NCBI GenBank assembly: GCA_029465975.1
Contig: CM055745.1
Coordinates: forward strand, 7,549,752 to 7,613,751
Origin: Dallia pectoralis
Lineage: Eukaryota; Chordata; Actinopteri; Esociformes; Umbridae
Length of the DNA stretch: 64,000 nt
Direction of reading: 5' to 3'
The translations under genes were made by a program, and so were the position numbers. This document shows positions 15,477 through 27,257 of this stretch, one piece after another (the stretch's first letter is position 1; every line of letters starts with the position of its first letter). Under the pieces are notes generated by a model. The model worked only from the letters and a program-made list of their open reading frames with translations, made no database searches and was not told the origin of the DNA.

Positions 15477-16593
15477 CGCTACCAGTTCAAAAGATATGTG
15501 TCACATAGAAATGTCTTCAAAAGAGAATTAGTTTTTGTGTCCATTCAAATAACACAAAATTGATCAGAAATACAGTGTAGATATTGTGTATGTTATAAAT
15601 AACCAGTCCACATTTTGTTTGCACATCCACGTTTAGAATTTAAAAAAGGCTAATTAATCAACAAAAAGTCAGTAGGAACGTATTTGCAATAATGTTGAAA
15701 GCTGAAAACTGTTGTGCTGATTTAAGGAGCAATAAAACTGGCCTCGTTTAGACAAGTAGGATATCTGGAACATCAACGATTGTGGATTAAAATACAGGCT
15801 CAAAATGACCAGAAACAGAAGAACTTTCCTCTGAAACTCGTCGGTCTATTCTTGTTCCTGGGAAGGAAGGCTATTCCATGTGTGACTTAGCCAAGAAACT
15901 GAAAATCCTGTACCTTTTTATGTACTACTCTCTTAACAAAAGTGTCCAAAACTGGCTAGAACTGGAATAGAACAGCTGCACAAATGAGCATGAGGACAAA
16001 TGCCTTAGAGTGTCTACTTCGAAGATTGGCAGCTGTATTAAATTGGACCTGCAAAACACCAGTCTCAAGGTCAACAGTAAAGATGTGACTCCAGGATGCC
16101 GGCCTTCTAGGCAGAGTTGCAAAGGAAAAGCTGTGTCTCAGACGGGCCAACAAAAATTTAAATTTTTAATTTTAAATTGTTAAAAGAACACAGACTGGAC
16201 AGAGGAAGGAGTTTGTAAAAAGAGTGCTACGGACAGAGTAACCTTAGTCTCAGGTGTTCAGATCACCAACGTTCAGATCATTTGTTAGACACAGAACAAA
16301 TGAAAAGGTCCCTGAGGAGTACTTGAAGCCATGCGCCCGTCACGCATGGCGGAGGCAATGTGATGGTCTGGGGGTGCTTTTGTGATGGAAAAGTGTGGGA
16401 TGAAATTGAGTATTTTATTTTATTTTTTTTTCATGCAAAAGCAAAGTTTAAAGGACACAAACAGTATCTCATATAAAAACCCTTATTTCTAACCTTGTCA
16501 TTGACTACATTTCCGATTCAAACTCATTTGATGTTCGTTTTCTAGAGAAAACAAAAACAGTTCAAAGTTAACCCCACCGTTTGAACGGATGTG
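15477..16593 (+). mobile_element. Tc1-like transposon with internally deleted transposase
   Basis: The left end near 15477 (cgctaccagttcaaaag) and right end near 16593 (ccccaccgtttgaacgg) form diverged inverted repeats of a fish Tc1-like family. A decayed transposase starts at the ATG at 15805 (plus), and later parts near 16000-16130 and 16340-16390 (gatggtctgggggtgctttt) follow family order. At about 16405-16430 the sequence jumps to the 3' untranslated end (agcaaagtttaaaggacaca), so most of the DDE catalytic domain is deleted. Early stops and frameshifts also break the reading frame. Non-functional. Confidence 0.75.
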
Positions 16594-17076
16594 TATATGT
16601 ATACTCATGCTGTCAGTTACATTTTAAACTGTACATATTTATAAACTGGGCATTTTTTTCGTCTTTCTGTCTTCCACCGGTCGGTTCAGGGTAAAAGCCT
16701 ATTCAATTTAGCACCTGATAGCCACAGTGTCCCACATCAACTGTAGCTGCCCTCATTTCTGACAGGTTCATATCAATTTGCTGTTCCACAGTCTCTGAAA
16801 GATCGAGGGCAGGGAACGGAAAAGACAGGCGTCTCCACAATGATAGTGTTAAAACCAGCAGCTCTCAGACTGTCTGCAATCCCAAGTGTGCCTTTGCCAC
16901 AGTAATGGGGGGTGATAAACTGGCACGGTGCCATCCGCTAATGCCCATTCAGTTCACTTAAATGTCAGAGATGCGAGAGAAGGGGAGACGAGAAAAAAAC
17001 GAGAGGGCATTTATATTTCAGGACAACAGATGCTGTAGTCTACTGTGACTGACTGTGTGGTACTGCAGACAACACA
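16594..17076. other. Single-copy sequence, nothing recognised
   Basis: No tandem repeat, terminal repeat or coding frame with recognisable content. Confidence 0.5.
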
Positions 17077-17235
17077 TGCCAAGGGGAGAGAGAGGGAGGG
17101 AGGGGGAGAAAGGGAGAGGGAGAGAGGGAGAGGGAGGGAGGGAGAGGGAGAGAGAGGGAGGGAGGGGGAGAGGGAGGGGGAGAAAGGCAGGGATAAACAG
17201 AGGGAAGGGATGGAGGAGGTAAGGAGTGTTTGAGA
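17077..17235. repeat. GA-rich polypurine tract
   Basis: Plus strand almost only G and A (gggagagagagggaggg). The serine/proline/leucine-rich minus frames at 17011-17289 are by-products. Confidence 0.85.
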
Positions 17236-17453
17236 AAGAGTGAGATACACAGAATGAGAGGAAGAAAGAGCTAGAGAGAAGCAAGACATTTTAAGTAAAA
17301 CTTAAAGATAACGTAACTTTTCTATGGGAGTCATAGCTCACTGCGACGTTTCTCTCCAGAAAAGTTAGTTTACGAAACTCTGTCACAGAGGTGGTGGGGG
17401 TTGGGGGTGGAGTTGATTGGTGGAGAGGGAGAGAGAGGGCTTTTTTCTTCTTC

Positions 17454-17471
17454 GGGGGGGGAGGGGGGGGG
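17454..17471 (+). repeat. Poly-G run
   Basis: Two runs of G separated by a single A on the plus strand, long enough to form intramolecular G-quadruplexes. Confidence 0.85.
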
Positions 17472-17604
17472 ACAAGCCGGACGGTGGTCATGTGTGCCGA
17501 GCCCATGACAAAAGCCTCTTTTATGTGCAGCGTATGCTGTTAGAGGAGGCTCCAGTGTGCACAGACGAAGATCCCAAGCTTAGTGGGGGGACGGGGGATG
17601 CGTA

Positions 17605-18134
17605 GGCGAAAGAGAGGGAGAGGGAGAGAGAGAGAGGGAGGGATGGAGAGGGAGAGAGGGAGAGGGAGGGATGGAGGGAGAGAGAGGGGGAGGGAGAGGG
17701 AGGGGGAGGGAGAGGGAGAGAGAGGGAAAGAGGGGGAGAGAGAGAGGGAGGGAGGGAGAGAGAGGGGGAGAGAGAGGGAGAGAGAGGGGGAGAGAGAGGG
17801 AGGGAGAGAGAGGGAGGGAGGGATGGAGAGGGAGAGAGGGAGAGGGAGGGAGGGAGAGAGAGGGGGAGGGAGAGGGAGGGGGAGGGAGAGAGAGAGGGAG
17901 AGAGAGGGAGAGAGAGGGGGAGAGAGAGAGAGAGGGAGCGGGAGGGAGAGGGAGAGAGAGAGAGGGAGGGAGAGAGGGGGAGAGAGAGAGACAGAGAGAG
18001 AGACAGAGAGAGAGGGAGGGAGAGGGAGGGAGGGAGGAAGGGGGAGGGAGGGAGGGAGGGAGGGAGGGAGAGGGGGAGGGAGGGAGGGAGGGAGGGAAGA
18101 AGGAGAGAGAGAGAGGGAGACAGAGAGAGAGGAG
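17605..18134. repeat. 530-bp polypurine tract (GGGAGA-type)
   Basis: The plus strand is nearly pure purine (gagagggagggagagaga, gggaggga blocks) with a few isolated pyrimidines such as gatgg and cag. All long frames here (for example 17583-18467 plus and 17521-18159 minus) are Arg/Glu/Gly or Ser/Pro/Leu low-complexity translations and are not proteins. Confidence 0.93.
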
Positions 18135-18472
18135 TGGATCTGGCATCGAGTGCCATCACTCTGCCGGCAAGGAAGGTCTGGTGGTGCGGTAAAGATGACC
18201 GAGATGCCCCGCCTTCCAGGTGGCCCCGCCCTCGAAGAATATCGGGGGGGTTATCTGCTGATGGTTATGGCGGAAACACCGCCGGGATGCCTCACGATCA
18301 CGGCAAAAGAAGAGGCAGTCAACGCCGGTCCTCCGCTCCAGTCTTACCGTGAAATACAACTGAGCAGCTGTCGCACAAAACGATGTCACAGGCACAATAC
18401 TCCGAGCCCGTACACGTCAAGACTGCTTTCTTCTAAGAAAAGCCCTTCATATACTCAATTGAGATGAACCTG

Positions 18473-18788
18473 CAGGGGTTGACAAACTGAGGCCGGCGGG
18501 CCAAATCCGGCCCTCGAGTGAGTTCAATCTGTAGTCGTTATTAAAGCAGTGCTGAGGGGAACTACACAAAAACGGCCAGTCCAATGGTTGAATTAAATCT
18601 CGATTAAAATTATTTAAATAATAGATAATAATAGACCTACAATTAACATGTTATGTGTATACATTGTAATGATTCCACTTTCATGGCCCACAAATCATTC
18701 ATAATTATCAAATCGCAAAACAAATGTGGCCCTCCATTAAATTATTGTGGTGATGTGGCAGCTGAGCTGAAAAGTTTGCCCTCCCCTG
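18473..18788. mobile_element. Short non-autonomous hAT-like element (MITE)
   Basis: Begins caggggttgacaaact and ends agtttgccctcccctg, which are imperfect inverted repeats with the CAGGGG ends typical of hAT elements. The inner left end (ccggcgggccaaatccggcc) resembles widespread vertebrate hAT MITEs. It is about 316 bp with no transposase. No clear 8-bp target duplication is visible, so the exact ends are uncertain. Confidence 0.55.
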
Positions 18789-18929
18789 GTCGTCTGAGAT
18801 GACATCACATCCTGTCTGTGACATCACATCCTGCCTGTGCGGTGTCCACCCACTCATCAGGTTAATGACAACAATACCAACACCTATGCATACACACAGA
18901 CACGCAGGTCATTTGCTTTAGAACATTAA

Positions 18930-20818
18930 CACCTCTGTATGAGGTCCAGAGCATCTCAAACATATTCACTCATCTGAGAAGATAAATAAAACATATTACC
19001 CCTCTATATGAGGTCCAGAGCATCTCAAACATATTCACTCATCTGAGAAGATAAATAAAACATATTACCCCTCTATATGAGGTCCAGAGCATCTCAAACA
19101 TATTCACTCATCTGAGAAGATAAATAAAACATATTACCCCTCTATATGAGGTCCAGAGCATCTCAAACATATTTACTCATCTGAGAAGATAAATAAAACA
19201 TATTATCCCTCTATATGAGGTCCAGAGCATCTCGAACATATTCACTCATCTGAATAGATAAATAAAACATATTACCCCTCTATATGAGGACCAGAGCATC
19301 TCAAACATATTCACTCATCTGAATAGATAAATAAAACATATTATCCCTCTATATGAGGTCCAGAGCATCTCAAACATATTCACTCATCTGAATAGATAAA
19401 TAAAACATATTATCCCTCTATATGAGGTCCAGAGCATCTCAAACATATTCACTCATCTGAATAGATAAATAAAAGATATTATCCCTCTATATGAGGTCCA
19501 GAGCATCTCAAACATATACACTCATCTGAATAGATAAATAAAACATATTACCCCTCTATATGAGGTCCAGAGCATCTCAAACATATTCACTCATCTGAAT
19601 AGATAAATAAAACATATTACCCCTCTATATGAGGTCCAGAGCATCTCAAACATATATACTCATCTGAATAGATAAATAAAACATATTACCCCTCTATATG
19701 AGGTCCAGAGCATCTCAAACATATATACTCATCTGAATAGATAAATAAAACATATTACCCCTCTTTATGAGGTCCAGAACATCTCAAACATATTCACTCA
19801 TCTGAATAGATAAATAAAACATATTACCCCTCTATATGAGGTCCAGAGCATCTCAAACATATTCACTCATCTGAATAGATAAATAAAACAAATTATTCCT
19901 CTATATGAGGTCCAGAGCATCTCAAACATATTCACTCATCTGAATAGATAAATAAAACATATTACCCCTCTATATGAGGTCCAGAGCATCTCAAACATAT
20001 TCACTCATCTGAATAGATAAATAAAACATATTACCCCTCTATATGAGGTCCAGAGCATCTCAAACATATTCACTCATCTGAATAGATAAATAAAACATAT
20101 TACCCCTCTATATGAGGACCAGAGCATCTCAAACATATTCACTCATCTGAATAGATAAATAAAACATATTACCCCTCTATATGAGGACCAGAGCATCTCA
20201 AACATATTCACTCATCTGAATAGATAAATAAAACATATTACCCCTCTATATGAGGTCCAGAGCATCTCAAACATATTCACTCATCTGAATAGATAAATAA
20301 AACATATTACCCCTCTATATGAGGTCCAGAGCATCTCAAACATATTCACTCATCTGAATAGATAAATAAAACATATTACCCCTCTATATGAGGTCCAGAG
20401 CATCTCAAACATATTCACTCATCTGAATAGATAAATAAAACATATTACCCCTCTATATGAGGTCCAGAGCATCTCAAACATATTCACTCATCTGAATAGA
20501 TAAATAAAACATATTACCCCTCTATATGAGGTCCAGAGCATCTCAAACATATTCACTCATCTGAATAGATAAATAAAACATATTACCCCTCTATAAGAGG
20601 TCCAGAGCATCTCAAACATATTCACTCATCTGAATAGATAAATAAAACATATTACCCCTCTATGTGAGGTCCAGAGCATCTCAAACATATTCACTCATCT
20701 GAATAGATAAATAAAACATATTATCCCTCTATATGAGGACCAGAGCATCTCAAACATATTCACTCATCTGAATAGATAAATAAAACATATTACCCCTCTA
20801 TATGAGGTCCAGAGCATC
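18930..20818. repeat. 69-bp minisatellite, about 27 copies
   Basis: The unit includes ctctatatgaggtccagagc, atctcaaacatattcactca and a taaataaaa segment. Copies at 19002 and 19071 set the period. Early copies have ctgagaagataaa and later ones ctgaatagataaa. Stops in the unit prevent any long frame. An abrupt end at 20818 leads to single-copy DNA. Confidence 0.96.
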
Positions 20819-21453
20819 AAATATTTGTATGCATGGCACAGCCCCCGGTCATACCCCACCACACAACAAGTAGGTCTTGGTTAGCTCTATGTACAGCCTG
20901 TTTGTGTGCCTGCATGTCTGCCTGCATGTCTGCCTGCATGTCTGACTGTCACACCCGTCTCTCCTCTATCTGGTCCCCAGCTGGCACCCGGATGCCAACA
21001 AAGGTATTTTAGGCCCGTAGCATCATGGCATCATCAAATCAAAGTGTATGTGTGTGTGTGTGGGGGTGTCTGGGGGAAAGAACGATGGAGGGAGGAGGTG
21101 TAAAGATTGCATAGTGAGGTGCCTGACAACCATGGAGGAAGAGGAAGAGGGGCGAAGAAGAAGAGAGAGATTCCATGAGAGAGACAGAAAGAAAGGGGGA
21201 AAAACTCTCCCTGGCATGTACGCTTTTTCCAGCCCGCCTCAATTGACCTGTAAACCTTTGTGACTGGAACAAATGCAAATAGCGCTGACTTGCTCACACA
21301 AAATACTAAAGGCTATTCAAATGAGCTCGCACACACAATAGCAGGCTGCCCAGTCTCAGGGCACGGTGAATATTCGGTCTGAATGGCACGATGTGTGAGA
21401 GCCAAATGGGAGGATGAGGAGGCTGGGGACTCAAGAGACTTACCCCTGCCATG
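20819..21453. other. Single-copy interval with a small 12-bp repeat
   Basis: Contains about three copies of tgcctgcatgtc at 20909-20943, a short TG run near 21046-21063 and a GA-rich patch near 21130-21200. No gene recognised. Confidence 0.5.
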
Positions 21454-22608
21454 AACGTGCCAGTCTCTGTATTCAGCATACTCTATTCAGACGTGCCAGT
21501 CTCTGTATTCAGCATACTCTGTTCAGACGTGCCAGTCTCTGTATTCAGCGTACTCTGTTCAGACGTGCCAGTCTCTGTATTCAGCATACTCTGCCACAGA
21601 CGTGCCAGTCTTTATATTCAGCATACTCTGTTCGGACGTGCCAGTCTCTCTATTCAGCATACTCTGTTTAGATGTGCCAGTCTTTATATTCGGCATACTC
21701 TATTCAGACGTGCCAGTCTCTGTATTCAGCATACTCTGTTCAGACGTGCCAGTCTCTGTATTCAGCGTACTCTGTTCAGACGTGCCAGTCTCTGTATTCA
21801 GCATACTCTGTTCAGGCGTGCCAGTCTCTATATTCAGCGTACTCTGTTCAGACGTGCCAGTCTCTGTATTCAGCATACTCTGTTCAGACATGCCAGTCTC
21901 TGTATTCGGCATACTCTGTTCAGACGTGCCAGTCTCTGTATTCAGCATACTCTGTTCAGACGTGCCAGTCTCTGTATTCGGCATACTCTGTTCAGACATG
22001 CCAGTCTCTGTATTCGGCATACTCTGTTCAGACATGCCAGTCTCTGTATTCGGCATACTCTGTTCAGACGTGCCAGTCTCTGTATTCAGCATACTCTATT
22101 CAGACGTGCCAGTCTCTGTATTCAGCATACTCTGTTCAGACGTGCCAGTCTCTGTATTCAGCGTACTCTGTTTAGACGTGCCAGTCTCTGTATTCAGCAT
22201 ACTCTGCCACAGACGTGCCAGTCTCTGTATTCAGCATACTTTGTTCAGACGTGCCAGTCTCTGTATTCAGCGTACTCTGTCCAGACGTGCCAGTCTCTCT
22301 ATTCATCATACTCTGTTCATATGTGCCAGTCTCTGTATTCAGCATACTCTGTTCAGACGTGCCAGTCTCTGTATTTAGCGTACTCTGTCCAGACGTGCCA
22401 GTCTCTCTATTCATCATACTCTGTTCATATGTGCCAGTCTCTGTATTCAGCATACTCTGTTCAGACGTGCCAGTCTCTGTATTCAGCGTACTCTGTCCAG
22501 ACGTGCCAGTCTCTCTATTCATCATACTCTGTTCATATGTGCCAGTCTCTGTATTCAGCATACTCTGTTCAGACGTGCCAGTCTCTGTATTCAGCATACT
22601 CTGACTGC
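21454..22608. repeat. 36-bp minisatellite, about 32 copies, open in several frames
   Basis: The unit contains acgtgccagtctctgtattc followed by agcatactctgttcag. With a 12-codon period and no stops, all three plus frames and one minus frame remain open (the longest is 405 codons, 21451-22668). The frames encode SLYSAYSVQTCQ, VSVFSILCSDVP or ASLCIQHTLFRR repeats. At about 22280-22560 a 108-bp trimer of unit variants (tctctattcatcatactctg, then tcatatgtgcc) repeats three times. No promoter, start context or splice logic suggests translation. Confidence 0.95.
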
Positions 22609-22794
22609 TGTCCTAACATCAAACACATGTCTCACGTTCAGATGTGCCAGTCGCAGGGTCTTTCTTGAAGGAGGAAGACCCTGTGGAATGACCAGGATGA
22701 ACTGTAGTACTGTAGTTGCTTAGCAAACACTGCTGAAGAAACCCACAATGCTCAATATAAAACCCTGGACATTTATGTGAAAACACAAGAATGA

Positions 22795-23103
22795 TAGCGC
22801 ACTTTAATCTTTGTACATCCTGTATGTAGACACTCCTTTGTATTTTATATAGTTGTTATTGCCTTATCAATGCTGCTCAACTGAACTACATATACCTCAT
22901 CCTGTATATTGGCTCTCCACTTAATCCTGTATTTCCTTGTTAAGTCCAAATGCTATTTGCACTCTTGTGTTCTGTGTATTTATTGTGTAACTGTATGTTG
23001 TCCTGAAAAAAAAAATTCCGCCTTATCTTGACCAGGTGGCTGTTGCAAATGAGAATGTGTTCTCAATCGACCTACCTGGTTATATAAAAGTTTAATAAAA
23101 AAG
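22795..23103 (+). mobile_element. 3' end of a non-LTR retroelement (fish-type tail)
   Basis: The segment ccttatcttgaccaggtggc through cctacctggttatataaaag, followed by taataaaaaag, closely resembles a 3' tail common in salmonid-type genomes, including the preceding part with gcgcactttaatctttgtac and gtgtaactgtatgttgt. It has a polyadenylation-like aataaa at the end and no coding part, so it is a 5'-truncated copy. Recognition is from memory of the repeat. The exact LINE clade is not certain. Confidence 0.6.
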
Positions 23104-23268
23104 TTCCAAGTTGAAATTTCACTTTTGTGTGTCTGGGATACAATGTCCGGTAAAAATTCAAGCAATAATCATCTACGTTATTGCATAGTATTACATTATA
23201 ATCACATTTTATATATTTTACATGACATTTGAAAAACATGTTGTTACAGTCTGTAGCTTGGAGGAATT

Positions 23269-23725
23269 CACTTTGGCGTTCAAAAATGGCTAAACCGTAG
23301 CTATAACCAAAAAACATTTTTTATTTAATTCATACAGGTTTCGCAGGTTCAGAAATGACAACAAATTGCTATCTGCCAATAATTATTGTATTGATGGATC
23401 CATGCCTAAAATATATAAATACATTTATATGAATACAAAATCTATATATATATATAATTATATATATTTATATTAATATATTAATATATTACATATTAAT
23501 TATATTAATATATTATATATAAGTATGGATGCATCGTAAAATAATTATTGTCTATAGATATATATATATATTAATACAGGATATAAAAATGTATATATAT
23601 ATTACAATTATGGATGCATCAATAAAAGCATTATTGGCAGATAGAAATGTGCATCCTGGCATGAATTAAATAAAAATTGTCTTTTGGTTATGGCTACGGT
23701 TTTGCCATTCCAAAAAGCCTAAGTG
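23269..23725. mobile_element. Palindromic (foldback) MITE-like element
   Basis: The left arm (23269 to about 23405: cactttggcgttcaaaaatg, taaaccgtagctataacc) is inverted in the right arm (about 23610-23725: ggttatggctacggttttgc, ccaaaaagcctaagtg) with modest mismatch. Paired motifs such as tgctatctgccaata and tattggcagatag also match. The centre is an AT-rich TATA repeat. There is no coding capacity. The palindrome suggests a non-autonomous DNA transposon, but the superfamily cannot be told. Confidence 0.65.
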
Positions 23726-24074
23726 AAATCCTGCACAATTACTTAAATATCAAATTAAATGTGATACCAATTATTACATTTTTGTTTATAATTGTCAGAT
23801 ACCAATTACTATATTTTTGTCTATAATTGTCAGATACCAATTATTAAATCTTTGTTTATAATTGTCCGATATCACTGGCGATTTATTTATGCACCCAAAT
23901 TAAAAATGTAACGCTTAGAAATAAATACAAATTATAGGGGCAATATGCAATTTTTTTACTGTACTATAAGGATACAATTTTTTATCCGCAGTTAATGTTT
24001 TGAGTAAATGTTTCAAATTATTTTTTTCTGCTAAATAAATTTCTCACCTGTCCATTTATCAGAGAGTATTGTCT

Positions 24075-24406
24075 TACTATACTGGTCTGTACTGTCCCTA
24101 TTACCTGAATCACCCTGGACTACCCAGTACTATACTGGTCTGTACTGTCCCTATTACCTGAATCCCCCTGGACTACCCAGTACTATACTGGTCTGTACTG
24201 TCCCTATTACCTGAATCCCCCTGGACTACCCAGTACTATACTGGTCTGTACTGTCCCTATTACCTGAATCACCCTGAACTACCCAGTACTATACTGGTCT
24301 GTACTGTCCCTATTACCTGAATCACCCTGGACTACCCAGTACTATACTGGTCTGTACTGTCCCTATTACCTGAATCCCCCTGGACTACCCAGTACTATAC
24401 TGGTCT
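24075..24406. repeat. 53-bp minisatellite, about 6 copies
   Basis: The unit includes tactatactggtctgtactg, tccctattacctgaatc and ccctggactacccag. Copies starting at 24075 and 24128 set the period. Nearly identical copies. Confidence 0.95.
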
Positions 24407-24973
24407 TGTTCAGTGAGAGAAGACAAAGAGGCAACAAGTGGTGTGAACACTTGGCAGGTTTCTAAAAATAATCCCTTTAACAGTGTGTAAACGTTTTCTT
24501 TAGTTCTACTCAACTGGAATGGTTTGTCACCACTTAAAAAAAGTAAATTAGGAAAAGCAAAAAGCTGAATATTGGAAAATCCCTGTGAACAAAACATTTC
24601 CTTCAAAATACATAATTACAGCCTCCAAATGATGTCTCTATTGGTAAGTTGTGCGATATACTGTCCCAAGTAATTTTCACACAAATGTGTTGGTGATATC
24701 TCTTTAAGAGCAGGCGGAGCCTCTAGTAACCTCACAATCATGTTGCTCCACCCTCAAACTTCATTTACAGCCTCAGCATGGTTTTCAGCCACGTTAGCTG
24801 GGACTTAGCAGACATTTTCCTCGGAAGCCATACTTCCCAGAACACATTTGCGCATGTCGCTTTGTCACTAGTTTAACTCTTAAGTCACCCGACCTGACCT
24901 TCACTTCACGGAGCCATTTCTTTCATTCTAATACAGTTTTATCAGCACTATATAATAGCTAAAAATATATATA
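24407..24973. other. Single-copy sequence, nothing recognised
   Basis: No tandem repeat or coding feature seen. Confidence 0.5.
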
Positions 24974-26147
24974 CAGGTGCTGGTCATATAATTAGAATAT
25001 CATCAAAAAGTTCATTCATTCCACACAGACTGATATATTTCAAGTGTTATTTCCTTTTAATTTTGATGATTATAACTGAGAATTAATGAAAACCCCCAAA
25101 TCAGTATCTCTGAAAATTTGAATATTGTGAAAAGGTTCAATATTGAAGACACCTGGTGCCATACGCTATTCAGTTAATTACCTCAAAACAACTGCAAAGG
25201 CCTTTAAATGGTCTCTCAGTCTAGTTCTGTAGGCCTCACAATCATGGAGAAAACTGCTGACTTGACAGCTGTCCAAAAGACGACCAATGACACCTTGCAA
25301 AAGGAGGGCAAGACACAAAAGGTCATTGCTAAAGAGGCTGGCTGTTCACTGCACTCTGTGTCCAAGCACATTGATAGAGAGGCGAAGGGAAAGAAAATAT
25401 GTGGTCGAAAAAAGTGTACAAGGAATAGGGATAACCGCACGCTGGAGAGGATTGTGAAACAAAACCCATTCAAAAATGTGGGGGAGATTCACAAAGACTG
25501 GACAGCAGCTGGAGTCAGTGCTTCAAGAACAGACACGCACAGATGCAAGTCATGGGTTTCAGCTGTCGCATTCCTTGTGTCAAGCCTCCCTTGAACAAGA
25601 CACTGCGTCAGAAGCGTCTCACCTGGGCTAAAGACAAAAAGGACTGGACTGCTGCTGTGTGGTCCAAAGTTATGTTCTCTGATGAAAGTAAATGTTGCAT
25701 TTCCTTTGGAAATCAAGGTCCCAGAGTCTGGAGGAAGAGAGGAGAGGCACAGAATCCATATTGCTTGAAGTCCAGTGTAAAGTTTCCACAGTCAGTGATG
25801 GTTTGGGGTGCCATGTCATCTGCTGGTGTTGGTCCACTGTGTCTACCAGGAAGTTTTAGAGCACTTCATGCTTCATGCTGCTGACCAACTTTATGCAGAT
25901 TTCCTTTTCCAACAGGACTTGGCACCTGCACACAGTGCCAAAGCTACCAGTACCTGGTTTAAGGACCATGGTATCCCTGTTCTTAATTGACCAGCAAATT
26001 TGGGATTGTCATTAGTTAAATAAACAATTTAAAATATATCAGTCTGTGTGTAATGAATTAATATAATATCCAAGTTTCACTTTTTGAATGGAATTACTGA
26101 AATAAATCAACTTTTTGATGATATTCTAATTATATGACGAGCACCTG
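24974..26147 (+). mobile_element. Tc1-like transposon with both ends and TA target duplication
   Basis: The left end reads caggtgctggtcatataatt and the right end is its inverse (aattatatgacgagcacctg), with ta on both outer sides, the duplication expected for Tc1/mariner insertion. The terminal repeats are long: the right arm extends over about 140 bp, and the left arm lacks about 50 bp in its middle (after aaaaagtt). The element is about 1.17 kb. It encloses a broken transposase described separately. It looks inactive. Confidence 0.85.
25208..25990 (+). pseudogene. Broken Tc1-like transposase
   Basis: A transposase of this family cuts and pastes the element at TA sites, acting in the nucleus. 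The first frame (25208-25594) covers the N-terminal helix-turn-helix DNA-binding region (KVIAKEAGCSLHSVSKHI) and part of the second DNA-binding region. A small deletion near 25540 shifts the frame. The next frame (25543-25884) has the motif WSKVMFSDESKC, carrying the first catalytic aspartate, and SVMVWGAMSSAG. A second deletion near 25838 shifts the frame again. The third frame (25808-25990) has FQQDLAPAHSAKAT with the second aspartate. The gene stops just after HGIPVLN, and the following segment with the third acidic residue is deleted. At least two frameshifts and loss of the C-terminus make it non-functional. Confidence 0.85.
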
Positions 26148-26779
26148 TATATATCCCACATATTTTGACTGTTCCCCAAACAGATTTTTATAATATAAAT
26201 TTAATTTACATGATTCATAGCCCAGGAACTGTTTTTCTTTATACAGCCTATCTTTCTCATCTGTATCAAGAGCGACAAACACTTCAGAGTTAATGTAACT
26301 ATATAAACTGGAAAACCGTTTACTAGCAAATTCAATAGTTGAAGAAGCTAGTCTTGGCAGACGCAGTTCCAGAATGACATACAATTGTTTCTTGTTGCTC
26401 AGCCAATGGCCATTACCATTAGGCAATCTTACAAACTTTGTGCAGTGTTCATAGCCCCTGGAGGAAACCCCGCCCACAAGATTTACATCAAGGAGGATAC
26501 TGCATCTTCAATCACGTGCCTGGTTAGTTCTGAGTGCTGCCTCGCTCTGCATGCATCATCTGGTGGAAGCGTGTCTGTGGAGGAAATCAGAGAGTTTTTG
26601 GTGAGCCCAAATTTCCCAAGTCATCTAAGTCAATGGCCAGACTATACAACATTTATTTAATTTTAGCCCAATATTCAAATGGTTAAACAGAAGCAAGTAA
26701 AAAACATCAGTTTATCTTTTCACATTCATAGCTTTTGCACTACTCTTTTGCACTTCTGGTTAATTAAATACCAACCACA
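26148..26779. other. Single-copy sequence, nothing recognised
   Basis: Contains short unrecognised frames (26130-26477 minus, 26385-26660 plus) with no visible domain. Confidence 0.5.
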
Positions 26780-26965
26780 ACAATGTGAACGCGCAAACTG
26801 TCACCAACCAGAATAGAAAGAGGAGTGGCAGGCCCCGGTGCACAACTGAGCAAGAGGACAAGTATTAATGAGTGTCTAGTTTGAGAAACGGGCGCCTCAC
26901 AGGTCCTCAAATGGCAGCATAATTAGATAGTTTCTGCAAAACACCAGTCTCAACAGTGAAGACGC
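26780..26965 (+). mobile_element. Internal fragment of a Tc1-like transposase gene
   Basis: Matches the same Tc1-like family as 15477-16593 over the segment aaccagaatagaaagaggag, ccggtgcacaactgagcaag and aaacaccagtctcaacagtg (DNA-binding-domain region, plus orientation). It has no terminal repeats and both sides end abruptly, so it is an old fragment. Confidence 0.7.
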
Positions 26966-27257
26966 AAATCAATCAAGCGGTACATTTGGGGAAAAATATT
27001 GTGATAGAAATGGCTACAATTGAACTGCATTTGAAAGAATTTATCATAGCTTATTTTGATACCAACTTTTCTTTCTCATGTTTGGCCTTCCTCTTTCAGG
27101 CTCCACTTTTGTGTTGATACATTTTGATAGTTTCCAAATCCCTAATTATTATATTACTTTATCTTTTTCACAATGAATCCCAGCATGCAATTCTATTGTT
27201 ATTTTATAATGGTGTTGAAACTATTAAATAACATGATTGTGTTAGCACTAAATTTCA
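26966..27257. other. Single-copy AT-rich sequence
   Basis: Nothing recognised. Confidence 0.5.

Noticed and set aside
21454..22608. CRISPR-like repeat
   Set aside because: 36-bp repeats follow each other without spacers, and no cas genes are present.
21451..22668. 405-codon frame resembling a repeat protein
   Set aside because: A 36-bp stop-free unit keeps all plus frames open. No upstream promoter or conserved domain.
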